Source of the DNA: Microlunatus endophyticus
GTDB lineage: Bacteria; Actinomycetota; Actinomycetes; Propionibacteriales; Propionibacteriaceae
Assembly: GCF_014646195.1 (NCBI RefSeq)
Contig: NZ_BMMZ01000003.1
Location: 124,001 to 188,000, forward strand
Length of the DNA stretch: 64,000 nt
Direction: 5' to 3'
The notes beneath the pieces were generated by a model. It worked only from the letters and a program-made list of their open reading frames with translations. It was not told the origin of the DNA and ran no database searches. Shown in pieces: positions 16,361 through 23,882 of the stretch. The position numbers were made by a program, and so were the translations under genes. Numbering within the stretch: the stretch's first letter is position 1; each line of letters starts with the position of its first letter.

Positions 16361-17638
16361 TCAGCTGTTGGCCTTCCAGAATTCCTCGAACGCGTCATAG
16401 CGCGGCTTGATCGTCGTCTTCGGTCCCACCTTGCCCGAGACGGCGTCGAGCGTCTTCAAACCGTCGCCAGAGTTGATGATCACGGTCTCGGCCGCAGGGT
16501 CGAGATCACCGTCGGCGATCAGCTTGGCGGTGACGCCGACGGTGACACCGCCGGCGGTCTCGCCGAAGATCCCCTCGGTACGCGCCAGCCGCAGGATGTT
16601 GGTCACCACGGTCTCGTCGTCGACGTCGGCGATCTTGCCGCCGGTCCGGCGAACCGTGTCCAGGACGTACGGGCCGTCGGCCGGGTTGCCGATCGCCAGC
16701 GACTTGGCGATCGTGTCCGGCTTGACCGGCCGCACCACGTCGTAGCCTTCGCGGTAGGCCTGGGCGACCGGCGAGCAACCGGTGGCCTGGGCGCCGAAGA
16801 TCTTGTACGGCTTGTCGTCGACCAGCCCGAGCTTGATCAACTCCCGGAATCCCTTGTCGATCTTGGTCAACTGGGAGCCGGACGCGACCGGGATCACGAC
16901 CTGGTCGGGCAGCCGCCAGCCGAGCTGTTCGGCGATCTCGAAGCCGAGGGTCTTGGAGCCTTCGGAGTAGTACGGACGGACATTGACGTTGACGAACGCC
17001 CAGCCCTCCTCCTCGCCGGCGATCTCGCTGGCGAGCTTGTTGACGTCGTCGTAGTTGCCCTCGATGGCGATCAGGGTGGTGTCGTAGATCGCCGAGGCGA
17101 TGATCTTCTGCTGTTCGAGATTGGAGGGCACCAGCACGACCGAGCGGATGCCGGCGCGGGCCGCTGCTGCTGCCACGGCGTTGGCCAGGTTGCCGGTCGA
17201 CGGGCAGGCCAGCACCTGCAGGCCGAGCTCGCGGGCGGCCGACAGGGCCACGGCGACGACCCGGTCCTTGAAGGAGTGCGTCGGGTTGCCGGAGTCGTCC
17301 TTGACCCACAGCTGCCGCAGACCGAGGTCATCGGCGAGGTTGCGCGCGTCGACCAGCCGGGTGAAACCGGGGTCGGTGGACCGGAAGCTCGCGATGTCGG
17401 CCGGCACCGGCAGCAGCGGCTGGTAGCGCCAGATGCTCTTCGGTCCGCGCTCGATCTCTTCGCGGGTGATCCGCGGATATTCGTAACCGACCTCGAGCGG
17501 GCCGAAGCATTCGACGCACGCGTAGAACGGGCCGAGCGGGCTCGTCGCGCCACATGCGCGGCAGACCAGGTGGGTTGCATTCCCGAACGCACCGGGGCGA
17601 CACCCTGCGGGAAGTTCGGTTTCAAGCGCCGTCGTCAC
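16361..17638 (-). CDS. Threonine-synthase-like PLP enzyme with zinc ribbon; candidate homocysteine synthase
   Basis: A 425-residue fold-type II PLP enzyme. An N-terminal zinc ribbon (CRACG ... CVEC, about residues 26-48) precedes the catalytic domain. The PLP lysine is in NPTHSFKDRVV, the phosphate loop in CPSTGNLANAVAAAA, and VIPVASGSQLTKI and FGETAGGVTVGVT follow. By family it converts O-phosphohomoserine to threonine. However, the leader is a SAM riboswitch and the next gene is a MoaD-like sulfur carrier, which fit homocysteine formation from O-phosphohomoserine better than threonine supply. I recall a related route (MetM) being reported in Streptomyces but could not check it. The GTG at 17636-17638 follows AAGGA (17649-17653); the ATG at 17657-17659 lies inside the riboswitch P1 stem and is less likely. 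Confidence 0.85.
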   Translation of the reverse strand: MTTALETELPAGCRPGAFGNATHLVCRACGATSPLGPFYACVECFGPLEVGYEYPRITREEIERGPKSIWRYQPLLPVPADIASFRSTDPGFTRLVDARNLADDLGLRQLWVKDDSGNPTHSFKDRVVAVALSAARELGLQVLACPSTGNLANAVAAAAARAGIRSVVLVPSNLEQQKIIASAIYDTTLIAIEGNYDDVNKLASEIAGEEEGWAFVNVNVRPYYSEGSKTLGFEIAEQLGWRLPDQVVIPVASGSQLTKIDKGFRELIKLGLVDDKPYKIFGAQATGCSPVAQAYREGYDVVRPVKPDTIAKSLAIGNPADGPYVLDTVRRTGGKIADVDDETVVTNILRLARTEGIFGETAGGVTVGVTAKLIADGDLDPAAETVIINSGDGLKTLDAVSGKVGPKTTIKPRYDAFEEFWKANS

Positions 17639-17648
17639 AGCGGGACCA

Positions 17649-17780
17649 TCCTTCATCATCTGTCTCGGACGACTTTCGTCCGGGTCGGAGTTGGCACCTT
17701 GTCTGTTCAGAACATTGCTTGATCTGAACAGCCGGTTGCCGGGGGGTCAGCGGGCCGGTCCCTCGCCCCCTCTTGATGAG
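17649..17780 (-). promoter_or_regulatory. SAM riboswitch (SAM-I/SAM-IV group)
   Basis: Read on the minus strand from 17780, the leader follows the S-box consensus. CTCATCAAGAG is the 5' P1/P2 region, then GAGGGACCGGCCC and CCGGCAACCGGC. An 8-bp P3 stem has arms CTGTTCAG and CTGAACAG. Then come AAGGTGCCAACTCC, a P4-like hairpin around GAAAG, and ACAGATGATGA closing P1. P1 pairs TCATCA (17774-17779) with TGATGA (17653-17658). Its 3' strand directly abuts the Shine-Dalgarno AAGGA (17649-17653). SAM binding should therefore lock P1 and block translation of the downstream operon. Confidence 0.93.
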
Positions 17781-17872
17781 CTGGGTCAAGACTACGGTCG
17801 CGGACCCACTCCACACCTAATCCCCGTCTCACATTTCGGGCATGATGCCCATATCCTGGGCAGCCGCGCCCG

Positions 17873-18817
17873 TCAGGAGGCGTTGTCGAGGACGTTGCGG
17901 ATCATCGCCAGCCGGTCGCGCCGGCGGGCCGGAAGACTGTGCCAGTAGTAGCTGAAGGTGCCGAGTGCGATCCCCAGCGCCCACGCCCGGCCGCGCAGCC
18001 AGGCGGCGTCGTCGACCTGCAGCCGTTGTCGGAAGACCTCACGAGCCGGCGGGTCGAACAACTCCCAGGCCCCGTGCAGGTCGACGGTCGGGTCCCCCAC
18101 CGAGACGGCGAAGTCGACGACCGCAGACAGCCGGCCGTCACCGACCAGGAGATTCTCCGCGACCAGATCACCGTGATACCAACGATCGGCGGCCACCGGG
18201 TGGGGTCCCGGATGGCCGGATCCCGGCAACTCCAGCGACTGCTCCCAGACCCGCTGGGCGTGATCCAGGTCGAGATCGATCTCCTCGTTGGCCCGGCAAT
18301 CGGCCAGATAGCTGCGTACCGACGGATCGAATTCGGCCAGCGACCGGCCGCGGTACCCCCGCAGCCGAGGATCGTGGACGGCCTGCTCGGTCAGTGGGGT
18401 GTCGCGCAGCGCCGTGATCACGGCGGCGAGATCTGCCGCCAGCCGGCTCCGCACCGGATCGGGCGGGTCTCCGGATTCGTACGCTCCCGGTCGATCACCG
18501 GGCAGCCAGCGCAGGATCGCCCACGTCTCCGGATAGCCGGACCCCGGACTGCCGATCGCGACGGTTTCGGGCAATGCGACCGGCAATCGGGTGCGAAAGG
18601 TGTCGGACCAGTGTCGTTCGGAGGCGATCGCCGCACCGGCCCCCGGCTGCAGCGGAAGGCGTACGACCAGATCGTCGCCCAGCCGGAAGAGCGTGTTGGT
18701 CGATCCGGAGAGATCGAGTTGCCGGAGCGGGAGTCCCGAGTAGTGCGGGAACTGGGTGTCGATCAGGGAGCGGACCAGCGCCTCGTCGATCGGCAGCTGA
18801 TCGTCGTGCAACTGCAC
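17873..18817 (-). CDS. Aminoglycoside-phosphotransferase-fold kinase
   Basis: A 314-residue protein of the APH/choline-kinase superfamily. STNTLFRLGDDLVVRLPL holds the nucleotide-binding strand and lysine-equivalent region, RWYHGDLVAENLLV is the Brenner catalytic loop (His-Gly-Asp ... Asn), and VVDFAVSVGDPTVDL is the metal-binding DFG-like motif. Members phosphorylate antibiotics, sugars or other small molecules. Without linkage to a resistance island this is more likely a metabolite kinase. The GTG start at 18815-18817 is preceded by GCAGGA. It follows the DUF3263 gene on the same strand with a 42-base gap and may be cotranscribed with it. Confidence 0.85.
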   Translation of the reverse strand: MQLHDDQLPIDEALVRSLIDTQFPHYSGLPLRQLDLSGSTNTLFRLGDDLVVRLPLQPGAGAAIASERHWSDTFRTRLPVALPETVAIGSPGSGYPETWAILRWLPGDRPGAYESGDPPDPVRSRLAADLAAVITALRDTPLTEQAVHDPRLRGYRGRSLAEFDPSVRSYLADCRANEEIDLDLDHAQRVWEQSLELPGSGHPGPHPVAADRWYHGDLVAENLLVGDGRLSAVVDFAVSVGDPTVDLHGAWELFDPPAREVFRQRLQVDDAAWLRGRAWALGIALGTFSYYWHSLPARRRDRLAMIRNVLDNAS

Positions 18818-18859
18818 CTGCGGTCCTGCGGGGATCCCGGGCGGGACGTGCCGGGCGCG

Positions 18860-19171
18860 TTAGTTGTCGACGCCGAGGTCGATACCCAGCCGGCGGGCCG
18901 AGCGGTTGCGCTGCCGGGTCGCCCGCAGCCGACGGAGCCGCTTGACCAGCAGCGGATCGAAAGCGAGCGCCTCGGGCCGGTCGATCAGGGCGTTGAGCAG
19001 TTGGTAGTAGCGCGTCGCCGACATCTCGAACTTGTCGCGGATGGCCTGCTCCTTGGCACCGGCGAACTTCCACCACTGGCGCTCGAAGGACAGGATCTCG
19101 GCATCGCGCTCGTTGAGTTCGCCCGCCCGGTCCTCACCCGGGACGTTGACTGCCTCGTTCGCTGACACCAT
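18860..19171 (-). CDS. DUF3263 protein
   Basis: A 103-residue protein matching the actinobacterial DUF3263 family throughout. LSFERQWWKFAGAKEQAI and RYYQLLNALIDRPEAL are the signature stretches, followed by an arginine-rich C-terminus (RLRRLRATRQRNRSARR). The basic tail and the helix-turn-helix-like centre suggest DNA binding, but no function is established to my knowledge. The ATG at 19169-19171 has AGGA eight bases upstream; an ATG three codons earlier is the alternative. Divergent from the Gfo/Idh gene at 19313. Confidence 0.85.
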   Translation of the reverse strand: MVSANEAVNVPGEDRAGELNERDAEILSFERQWWKFAGAKEQAIRDKFEMSATRYYQLLNALIDRPEALAFDPLLVKRLRRLRATRQRNRSARRLGIDLGVDN

Positions 19172-19312
19172 GCCGCCCATCCTAGGACCAAATAACAGCC
19201 GTGTCATTCAGCCGGTCCCCCGCAGGCGCGTCGAATCTCGCCGCGCGGCCCCCGGCGGACTGATCGAGGACTCCCGGCCACGGCCGTACGCCGATGCGGT
19301 TGGATAGCCGAT

Positions 19313-20425
19313 GTGACCGACACCGCAGAACCCGCCAGCACTCTGCCCCGCGTCCGCTGGGGGATCCTCAGCACCGGCCATATCGCGGGGGTCTTCGCCC
19401 GCGACCTGGCCCTGTTGCCCGATGAGGCCGAACTCACCGCCGTGGCCTCCCGGACGCCCGAGAAGGCGAGCGCGTTCGCCGCCGAGCACGGCTTCGCGCG
19501 CTCCTACGGCAGCTATGCCGAGCTCGTCGACGACCCCGACGTCGAGGTCGTCTACATCGCCTCGCCGCACAGTGATCACTTCGCGTCGGCGAAGCTCTGT
19601 CTGGAGGCCGGGAAGTCGGTCCTGGTCGAGAAACCGCTGACCACCAGCTTCGCCGAGACCGACGAACTGATCCGGCTCGCGGCCGAGAAGCAGCTGTTCC
19701 TGATGGAGGCGCTGTGGACGCGCACCAATCCGCTGCTCCGCAGGGCAGCCGAGATCGCCCGGTCCGGTGAGTTGGGCCCGATCCGCCACGTCGAGGTCAG
19801 CTTCGGCTTCCGCTTCACCGGCGACGACGATCACCGACTGGTCAATCCGGACCTCGCTGGTGGCGCGATCCTCGATCTCGGCGTCTACCCGACCCACGTC
19901 GTCAATCTGTTCCTCGGCGAGCCGGAGAGCGTGCACGGCTACGGCTACCGGGCCCGGACCGGTGTCGATGCCCATGCCGCGGCGGTGTACGCCTACCCGG
20001 CCACCGCGCAACGCCCGGCTGCCACGGCTTCGGCGCTGTGCACCCTGGACCTGAATCCCGCCAACCGCACCACCGTCTACTGCGAGGACGGCCGGATCGA
20101 GATCGGCAACGTCGTCAAGCCGGAGTCGATCACGGTCGTCCGGAGCCCGACCGGCGACCCGGCCGAGGGCCAACCGGAGGAGACCTCCGAGGAACTCACC
20201 ACTCAACTGCCCGGCGGTGGCTACACCCTGCAGGCCCAGGAGGTGATGCAGCGCTTGCGGGCCGGCGAACTCGAGTCGCCGCTGGTTCCGTGGGTAGACA
20301 CCCTGGGAGTGGCCCGAACGCTGGATCGTTGGCTCGATCAGGTCGGCGGGCCCGGACGAGTCGAACCCGGACGAGTCGAACCCGGACGAGTCGAACCCGG
20401 AAACCATGAGGAGGGCGGTCGGTGA
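19313..20425 (+). CDS. Gfo/Idh/MocA-family oxidoreductase with repetitive C-terminus
   Basis: A 370-residue NAD(P)-dependent oxidoreductase of the dihydrodiol-dehydrogenase-like branch. Features are WGILSTGHIAGVFARDLAL (nucleotide-binding start), VLVEKPLTTSF (catalytic lysine), MEALWTRTNPLL and GGAILDLGVYPTHVVN. The C-terminus ends in three copies of Gly-Arg-Val-Glu-Pro from a 15-bp tandem repeat (20351-20395), which looks like a recent addition outside the fold. Its stop overlaps the GTG of the mannose-6-phosphate isomerase gene (GTGA, 20422-20425), so the two are translationally coupled and may act on related hexoses. No Shine-Dalgarno sequence is seen before the GTG at 19313. Confidence 0.86.
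   Translation: MTDTAEPASTLPRVRWGILSTGHIAGVFARDLALLPDEAELTAVASRTPEKASAFAAEHGFARSYGSYAELVDDPDVEVVYIASPHSDHFASAKLCLEAGKSVLVEKPLTTSFAETDELIRLAAEKQLFLMEALWTRTNPLLRRAAEIARSGELGPIRHVEVSFGFRFTGDDDHRLVNPDLAGGAILDLGVYPTHVVNLFLGEPESVHGYGYRARTGVDAHAAAVYAYPATAQRPAATASALCTLDLNPANRTTVYCEDGRIEIGNVVKPESITVVRSPTGDPAEGQPEETSEELTTQLPGGGYTLQAQEVMQRLRAGELESPLVPWVDTLGVARTLDRWLDQVGGPGRVEPGRVEPGRVEPGNHEEGGR
20351..20395 (+). repeat. Three perfect 15-bp tandem repeats
   Basis: CCCGGACGAGTCGAA is repeated three times without a mismatch (20351-20365, 20366-20380, 20381-20395) in the 3' coding end of the oxidoreductase gene. The unit is a multiple of three, so copy-number change would keep the frame. Confidence 0.95.
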
Positions 20426-21609
20426 AGCGCCTGGTCGGCAAGATCCAGCCGTACGCGTGGGGATCGACCACTGCCCTGCCGGACTTCCTGGGGGCCGAGC
20501 CGACCGGCGATCCGCAGGCCGAGTTGTGGCTGGGTGCCCATCCGATGGCACCGGCCGAACTGGACGGAGACCAGACCCTCGATGCGGCGATCGGGGCCGA
20601 TCCGAACGCCTGGCTCGGGACCGCGGCGGTCGATCGGTTCGGACCACGGCTGCCCTACCTGATGAAGGTGCTGGCTGCGGCCCAGCCGCTGTCGCTGCAG
20701 GCCCATCCGAATCGCGAACAGGCGCAGCAGGGATTCGCCCGCGAGGAGGCGGCAGGCATCGCCCGGGACGCCCCGGAGCGTACCTATCGTGACGACTGGC
20801 CCAAGCCGGAGGCGCTCTGTGCGCTCGGCGATTTCGAGGCGCTCTGCGGCTTTCGGGAGCCGGCCGAGACCTATCAGCTCTTCGCCGCACTCGGCGAGCC
20901 GGAGGCGCTCGACCTGGTCGCGGGATTGCAGAACGGCGGCGCAGCTCAGATCGAGGAGGTCTTCGGCAGGTTGTTCCGGATGCCGGAGGCCGGCCGGCTG
21001 GCCGATTCGGTGGTCCACACCGCGGTCCGGCTGGTCTCCGAGCCGGGTCCGGTCGGCCGGTTCGCACGGACGGCCGTCGAGATCGCCAGCTTCAATCCGG
21101 GCGATCCGGGGGTGTTGGCGGCGCTGATGATGAATCGTGTGTCGCTGTCGCGCTTCGACGCCCTCTATCTGCCCGCAGGCAACCTGCACGCCTACCTCAA
21201 GGGTCTCGGCGTGGAGATCATGGCCAATTCCGACAACGTCCTGCGCGGCGGCCTGACCGCCAAGCACATCGACGTGGACGAGTTGCTCAAGCTGCTCGAC
21301 TTCACCCCGGGCTGGGCCGGGCCGGTGCCGATCGAGCGGCAGTCCGATGCCGTCTACCGCTACCGCACGCCGGCGCCGGAATTCGGATTGTGGCGGGTGG
21401 CCGTCGACGAGGCGCCGTCCGAGGGCGTCGCGATTCCAGCGTACGGCTCCGGGCGTGTGGTGCTCTGCGGCGACGGTTCGGTCACCCTGCGATCCGGTGG
21501 ATTCGATCTTGGTCTGGGCCGCGGCCAGTCGGCGTTCCTGAAGGCCGAGGAGAGTGCAGTCGTCCGCGGGTCCGGGACGGTCTTCATCGGCGCCGACGGC
21601 CTGGTCTGA
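20422..21609 (+). CDS. manA: Mannose-6-phosphate isomerase, class I
   Basis: A 395-residue cytoplasmic zinc enzyme interconverting mannose 6-phosphate and fructose 6-phosphate. The type I signature is complete: IQPYAWGS at the N-terminus, LSLQAHPN (Gln and His zinc ligands), WPKPEALCAL (Glu ligand) and YLPAGNLHAYLKG (His ligand with the family signature). NSDNVLRGGLTAKHIDV lies further on. It starts with GTG overlapping the preceding oxidoreductase stop. It supplies mannose for GDP-mannose, glycolipids and glycoproteins, or feeds mannose into glycolysis. Assignment is firm. Confidence 0.95.
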   Translation: MKRLVGKIQPYAWGSTTALPDFLGAEPTGDPQAELWLGAHPMAPAELDGDQTLDAAIGADPNAWLGTAAVDRFGPRLPYLMKVLAAAQPLSLQAHPNREQAQQGFAREEAAGIARDAPERTYRDDWPKPEALCALGDFEALCGFREPAETYQLFAALGEPEALDLVAGLQNGGAAQIEEVFGRLFRMPEAGRLADSVVHTAVRLVSEPGPVGRFARTAVEIASFNPGDPGVLAALMMNRVSLSRFDALYLPAGNLHAYLKGLGVEIMANSDNVLRGGLTAKHIDVDELLKLLDFTPGWAGPVPIERQSDAVYRYRTPAPEFGLWRVAVDEAPSEGVAIPAYGSGRVVLCGDGSVTLRSGGFDLGLGRGQSAFLKAEESAVVRGSGTVFIGADGLV

Positions 21610-21641
21610 ACGAGTTGGCCGTTCCGCCTCGCGAATCCGGT

Positions 21642-22652
21642 TCAGGCCAGCAGGTCGCGGCGCTCCGGCGGCACCCGGAAGAGCGGCTCCTCGCCGGCGA
21701 CGATCCGGTTGATCTCGCTGATCGCACCGTCGGCCATCCGGTCCAGTTCCACTCCCTTGGAGCCGGCCAGGTGCGGAGTGATCACGACATTCTCCAGGTC
21801 CCACAACGCCGAGTCGGCGGGCAGTGGTTCCGGATCGGTGACGTCCAGCAGCACCCGGAACCGCCCGGTCCGCGCCTGGCCGATCAACGCGTCATGATCA
21901 ACGATCTTGCCGCGGGCGGTGCTGATGAAGGTTGCGCCGTCCTTGATCCGAGCCAGCAGGTCGGAGTTGATCATGCCGATGGTCTGTGGCAGCAGTGGTG
22001 CATGCAGGCTGACGATGTCGCTGGTGGCGAACAGGTCCTCCAATTCGATCTTGGTGGCGCCGAGTGCCTCGACCTCCACTGCCCCGCAGTACGGATCAGC
22101 GATCACCACGTCGAGCTCGAAGGGTTGTAGCAGTTCCGCGACCCGGCGACCGACCTTGGATGCGCTGATCAAGCCGATCCGCTTGCGGTAGTTCCCGGCT
22201 CCGGCATAGACCGCTTCGGCCGGGAATCGTCGCGTGCGCCGATGCTCGGCGGTGATCGGCAGCACCCGCTTGTTCTCCAACAAGATCATCGCCAGGACGA
22301 ATTCGGCGACCGGGAGCGCGTTCAGCTCGGCCATCGAGCAGACCAGCAGGCCGGAGTCCCAGACCTCGTCGGCCAGCATCGCCTTGACGGTGCCGGCCGC
22401 GTGCACCACGGCCCGCAGCCGGGGCGCCGCCTCCAGCACGGAGCCGTCGATCCGTGGACAGGACCAGCCGGTGAGCAGGATGTCGGCCTCCGCGAGCAGC
22501 TGCCGCGCACCGGGTCCGGCGAAGTCGGTGATCACACCGGGGAGCACCTCGACGTTGTCGCGCAGCCTGTCGAGCCGGCCGCCGCCGAACTGCCGTTCGG
22601 CCACCGCTTCACCCATCGCCAATGCCACCCGCGGCCGCTCCGCTATGCCCAC
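21642..22652 (-). CDS. D-isomer-specific 2-hydroxyacid dehydrogenase
   Basis: A 336-residue NAD-dependent dehydrogenase of the phosphoglycerate/glyoxylate reductase family. The catalytic Arg is in STARGKIVDHDAL, the Glu in VTDPEPLP and the His in ITPHLAGSKG. The nucleotide-binding loop reads GLISASKVGRRVAELL, which departs from the usual GxGxxG start. The N-terminal substrate domain contains LLTGWSCPRID. It is probably a 2-ketoacid reductase; true phosphoglycerate dehydrogenase is unlikely because no ACT domain follows. The GTG at 22650-22652 is preceded by GAGGAGG with five bases between. Divergent from the Gfo/Idh-like gene at 22799, so shared control is possible. Confidence 0.86.
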   Translation of the reverse strand: MGIAERPRVALAMGEAVAERQFGGGRLDRLRDNVEVLPGVITDFAGPGARQLLAEADILLTGWSCPRIDGSVLEAAPRLRAVVHAAGTVKAMLADEVWDSGLLVCSMAELNALPVAEFVLAMILLENKRVLPITAEHRRTRRFPAEAVYAGAGNYRKRIGLISASKVGRRVAELLQPFELDVVIADPYCGAVEVEALGATKIELEDLFATSDIVSLHAPLLPQTIGMINSDLLARIKDGATFISTARGKIVDHDALIGQARTGRFRVLLDVTDPEPLPADSALWDLENVVITPHLAGSKGVELDRMADGAISEINRIVAGEEPLFRVPPERRDLLA

Positions 22653-22798
22653 TTGTGCCTCCTCGTCGAGCCCATCCCGTCCTGCCGCGCAGGCCGCTCG
22701 GCAGGCCCGCCCATCATGCCGGGCCGGTCCGGGTGCACGACGTCGGGGGCGGCCGTGAATACTCATCCCATGTATAACGACGACACAGTGGTCGCCCG

Positions 22799-23701
22799 GT
22801 GATCAGGGTCGGCCTGGTGGGTGGCTCGGACCCACGGCACCGCCGCTATCTCAAGCCGCTGCTGCGACGGCGGGCCGGCGTACGGATCGTAGGTCTGAGC
22901 GATCCCGACACGGAGGTCCGCGACGAGTTCGCCCAGCAGTACGAGCTGCCGGTCTTTGCCGATCATCGCGAGCTCCTCGCCGCGATCCAGCCGTCCCTGG
23001 TGGCCGTCACCGTCCCGAATCCCGGCCCGGTGGTGATCGACGCACTCCGCAGCGGGGCCGATGTGCTGGTCACCCCTCCGGTCTGCCTGACAGCCGCGGA
23101 ACTGGACGAGATCACCGACCTGGCCCGATCCAGCGGCCACCAGGTGACGGCAGCTCATCTCTATCGCGGCCACCCGGCCTCGCTCACCGCCCGTGAGATC
23201 GTCTCCTCCGGCTCGCTGGGCACGCCGGACCTGGTGTCGCTGATCGTGGCGGCCGATGTCAGCGGCGGCGAGCTCGACCGGATCATCGGCGAGGCGCTCG
23301 ATCTGTTCGGCTGGCTGACCGGCGCGACCCTGGGGTCGACGACCATCTCCGACGAGCCGGACGAGGATCGCGATTTCGGCGAGCTGATCCTGGCGATGGC
23401 CGGCACAGATCCGCGCCGACCGGTCACTCTTGAGGTCCGCCGACGCTCCGACCTGCCCCAGGGCCAGTCGATCCTGCAGGTTGCCGGGCCGGCCGGCGCG
23501 GTGGAATGGGACGTCGCCAGCGGAGTGCTGCGCTCGGCCACCAACGGTGGCGACCCGATCGCAGTTTCCTGCGGCCCGTTCAGCGACCCGGCTGAGTGGG
23601 TGCTGACCCAGCTGATCCGCAAGCCTCGCCCGGTGATCACGACCGAGGAATCGCTTGCTGCGACACGCTCATTCTTGTCCGCGACCGCGGTCCGCTCCTG
23701 A
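22799..23701 (+). CDS. Gfo/Idh/MocA-like protein lacking the catalytic EKP motif
   Basis: A 300-residue protein with the family fold. A Rossmann start IRVGLVGGSDPRHRRYL is followed by VTVPNPGPVVIDAL and a C-terminal alpha/beta domain. Where active members have Glu-Lys-Pro, this one reads VLVTPPVCLTAAEL, so the catalytic lysine is absent. It may bind a nucleotide or sugar without redox activity, or use a different chemistry. The family assignment rests on overall order of motifs and is less certain than for its relatives in this window. A -10-like TATAAC lies at 22773-22778, and the start is GTG. It is divergent from the 2-hydroxyacid dehydrogenase. Confidence 0.72.
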   Translation: MIRVGLVGGSDPRHRRYLKPLLRRRAGVRIVGLSDPDTEVRDEFAQQYELPVFADHRELLAAIQPSLVAVTVPNPGPVVIDALRSGADVLVTPPVCLTAAELDEITDLARSSGHQVTAAHLYRGHPASLTAREIVSSGSLGTPDLVSLIVAADVSGGELDRIIGEALDLFGWLTGATLGSTTISDEPDEDRDFGELILAMAGTDPRRPVTLEVRRRSDLPQGQSILQVAGPAGAVEWDVASGVLRSATNGGDPIAVSCGPFSDPAEWVLTQLIRKPRPVITTEESLAATRSFLSATAVRS

Positions 23702-23741
23702 GCGCCGGCGCGGTCGCAATTGCGGCCGGTCCTGCTCCCGG

Positions 23742-23814
23742 AGCCGCGTGGGAGAATCGAACTCCCGACATTCGATTTACAAGATCGACGCTCTGCCAAC
23801 TGAGCTAACGCGGC
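23742..23814 (-). tRNA. tRNA-Thr (anticodon UGU)
   Basis: A 73-base cloverleaf read on the minus strand. The acceptor arms are GCCGCGT/ACGCGGC, the D arm GCTCAGTTGGCAGAGC, the anticodon arm TCGAT-CTTGTAA-ATCGA with anticodon TGT, and the T arm GGGAG-TTCGATT-CTCCC, with discriminator T and no encoded CCA. It decodes ACA threonine codons. The gene lies downstream of the sulfotransferase gene on the same strand. Confidence 0.96.
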
Positions 23815-23837
23815 GCGCACGGGTGACCGTGCGCGCC
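23812..23837 (-). terminator. Perfect hairpin touching the 5' end of tRNA-Thr
   Basis: A 9-bp inverted repeat (arms GGCGCGCAC and GTGCGCGCC, 8-base loop) lies between the sulfotransferase stop and the tRNA. It overlaps the first three bases of the tRNA. It could terminate the upstream transcript or act in tRNA leader processing; there is no T tract. Confidence 0.45.
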
Positions 23838-23882
23838 AATCCTAGACAGCCGACCCCCGCAACGATCAAACCGGCCGACCGG

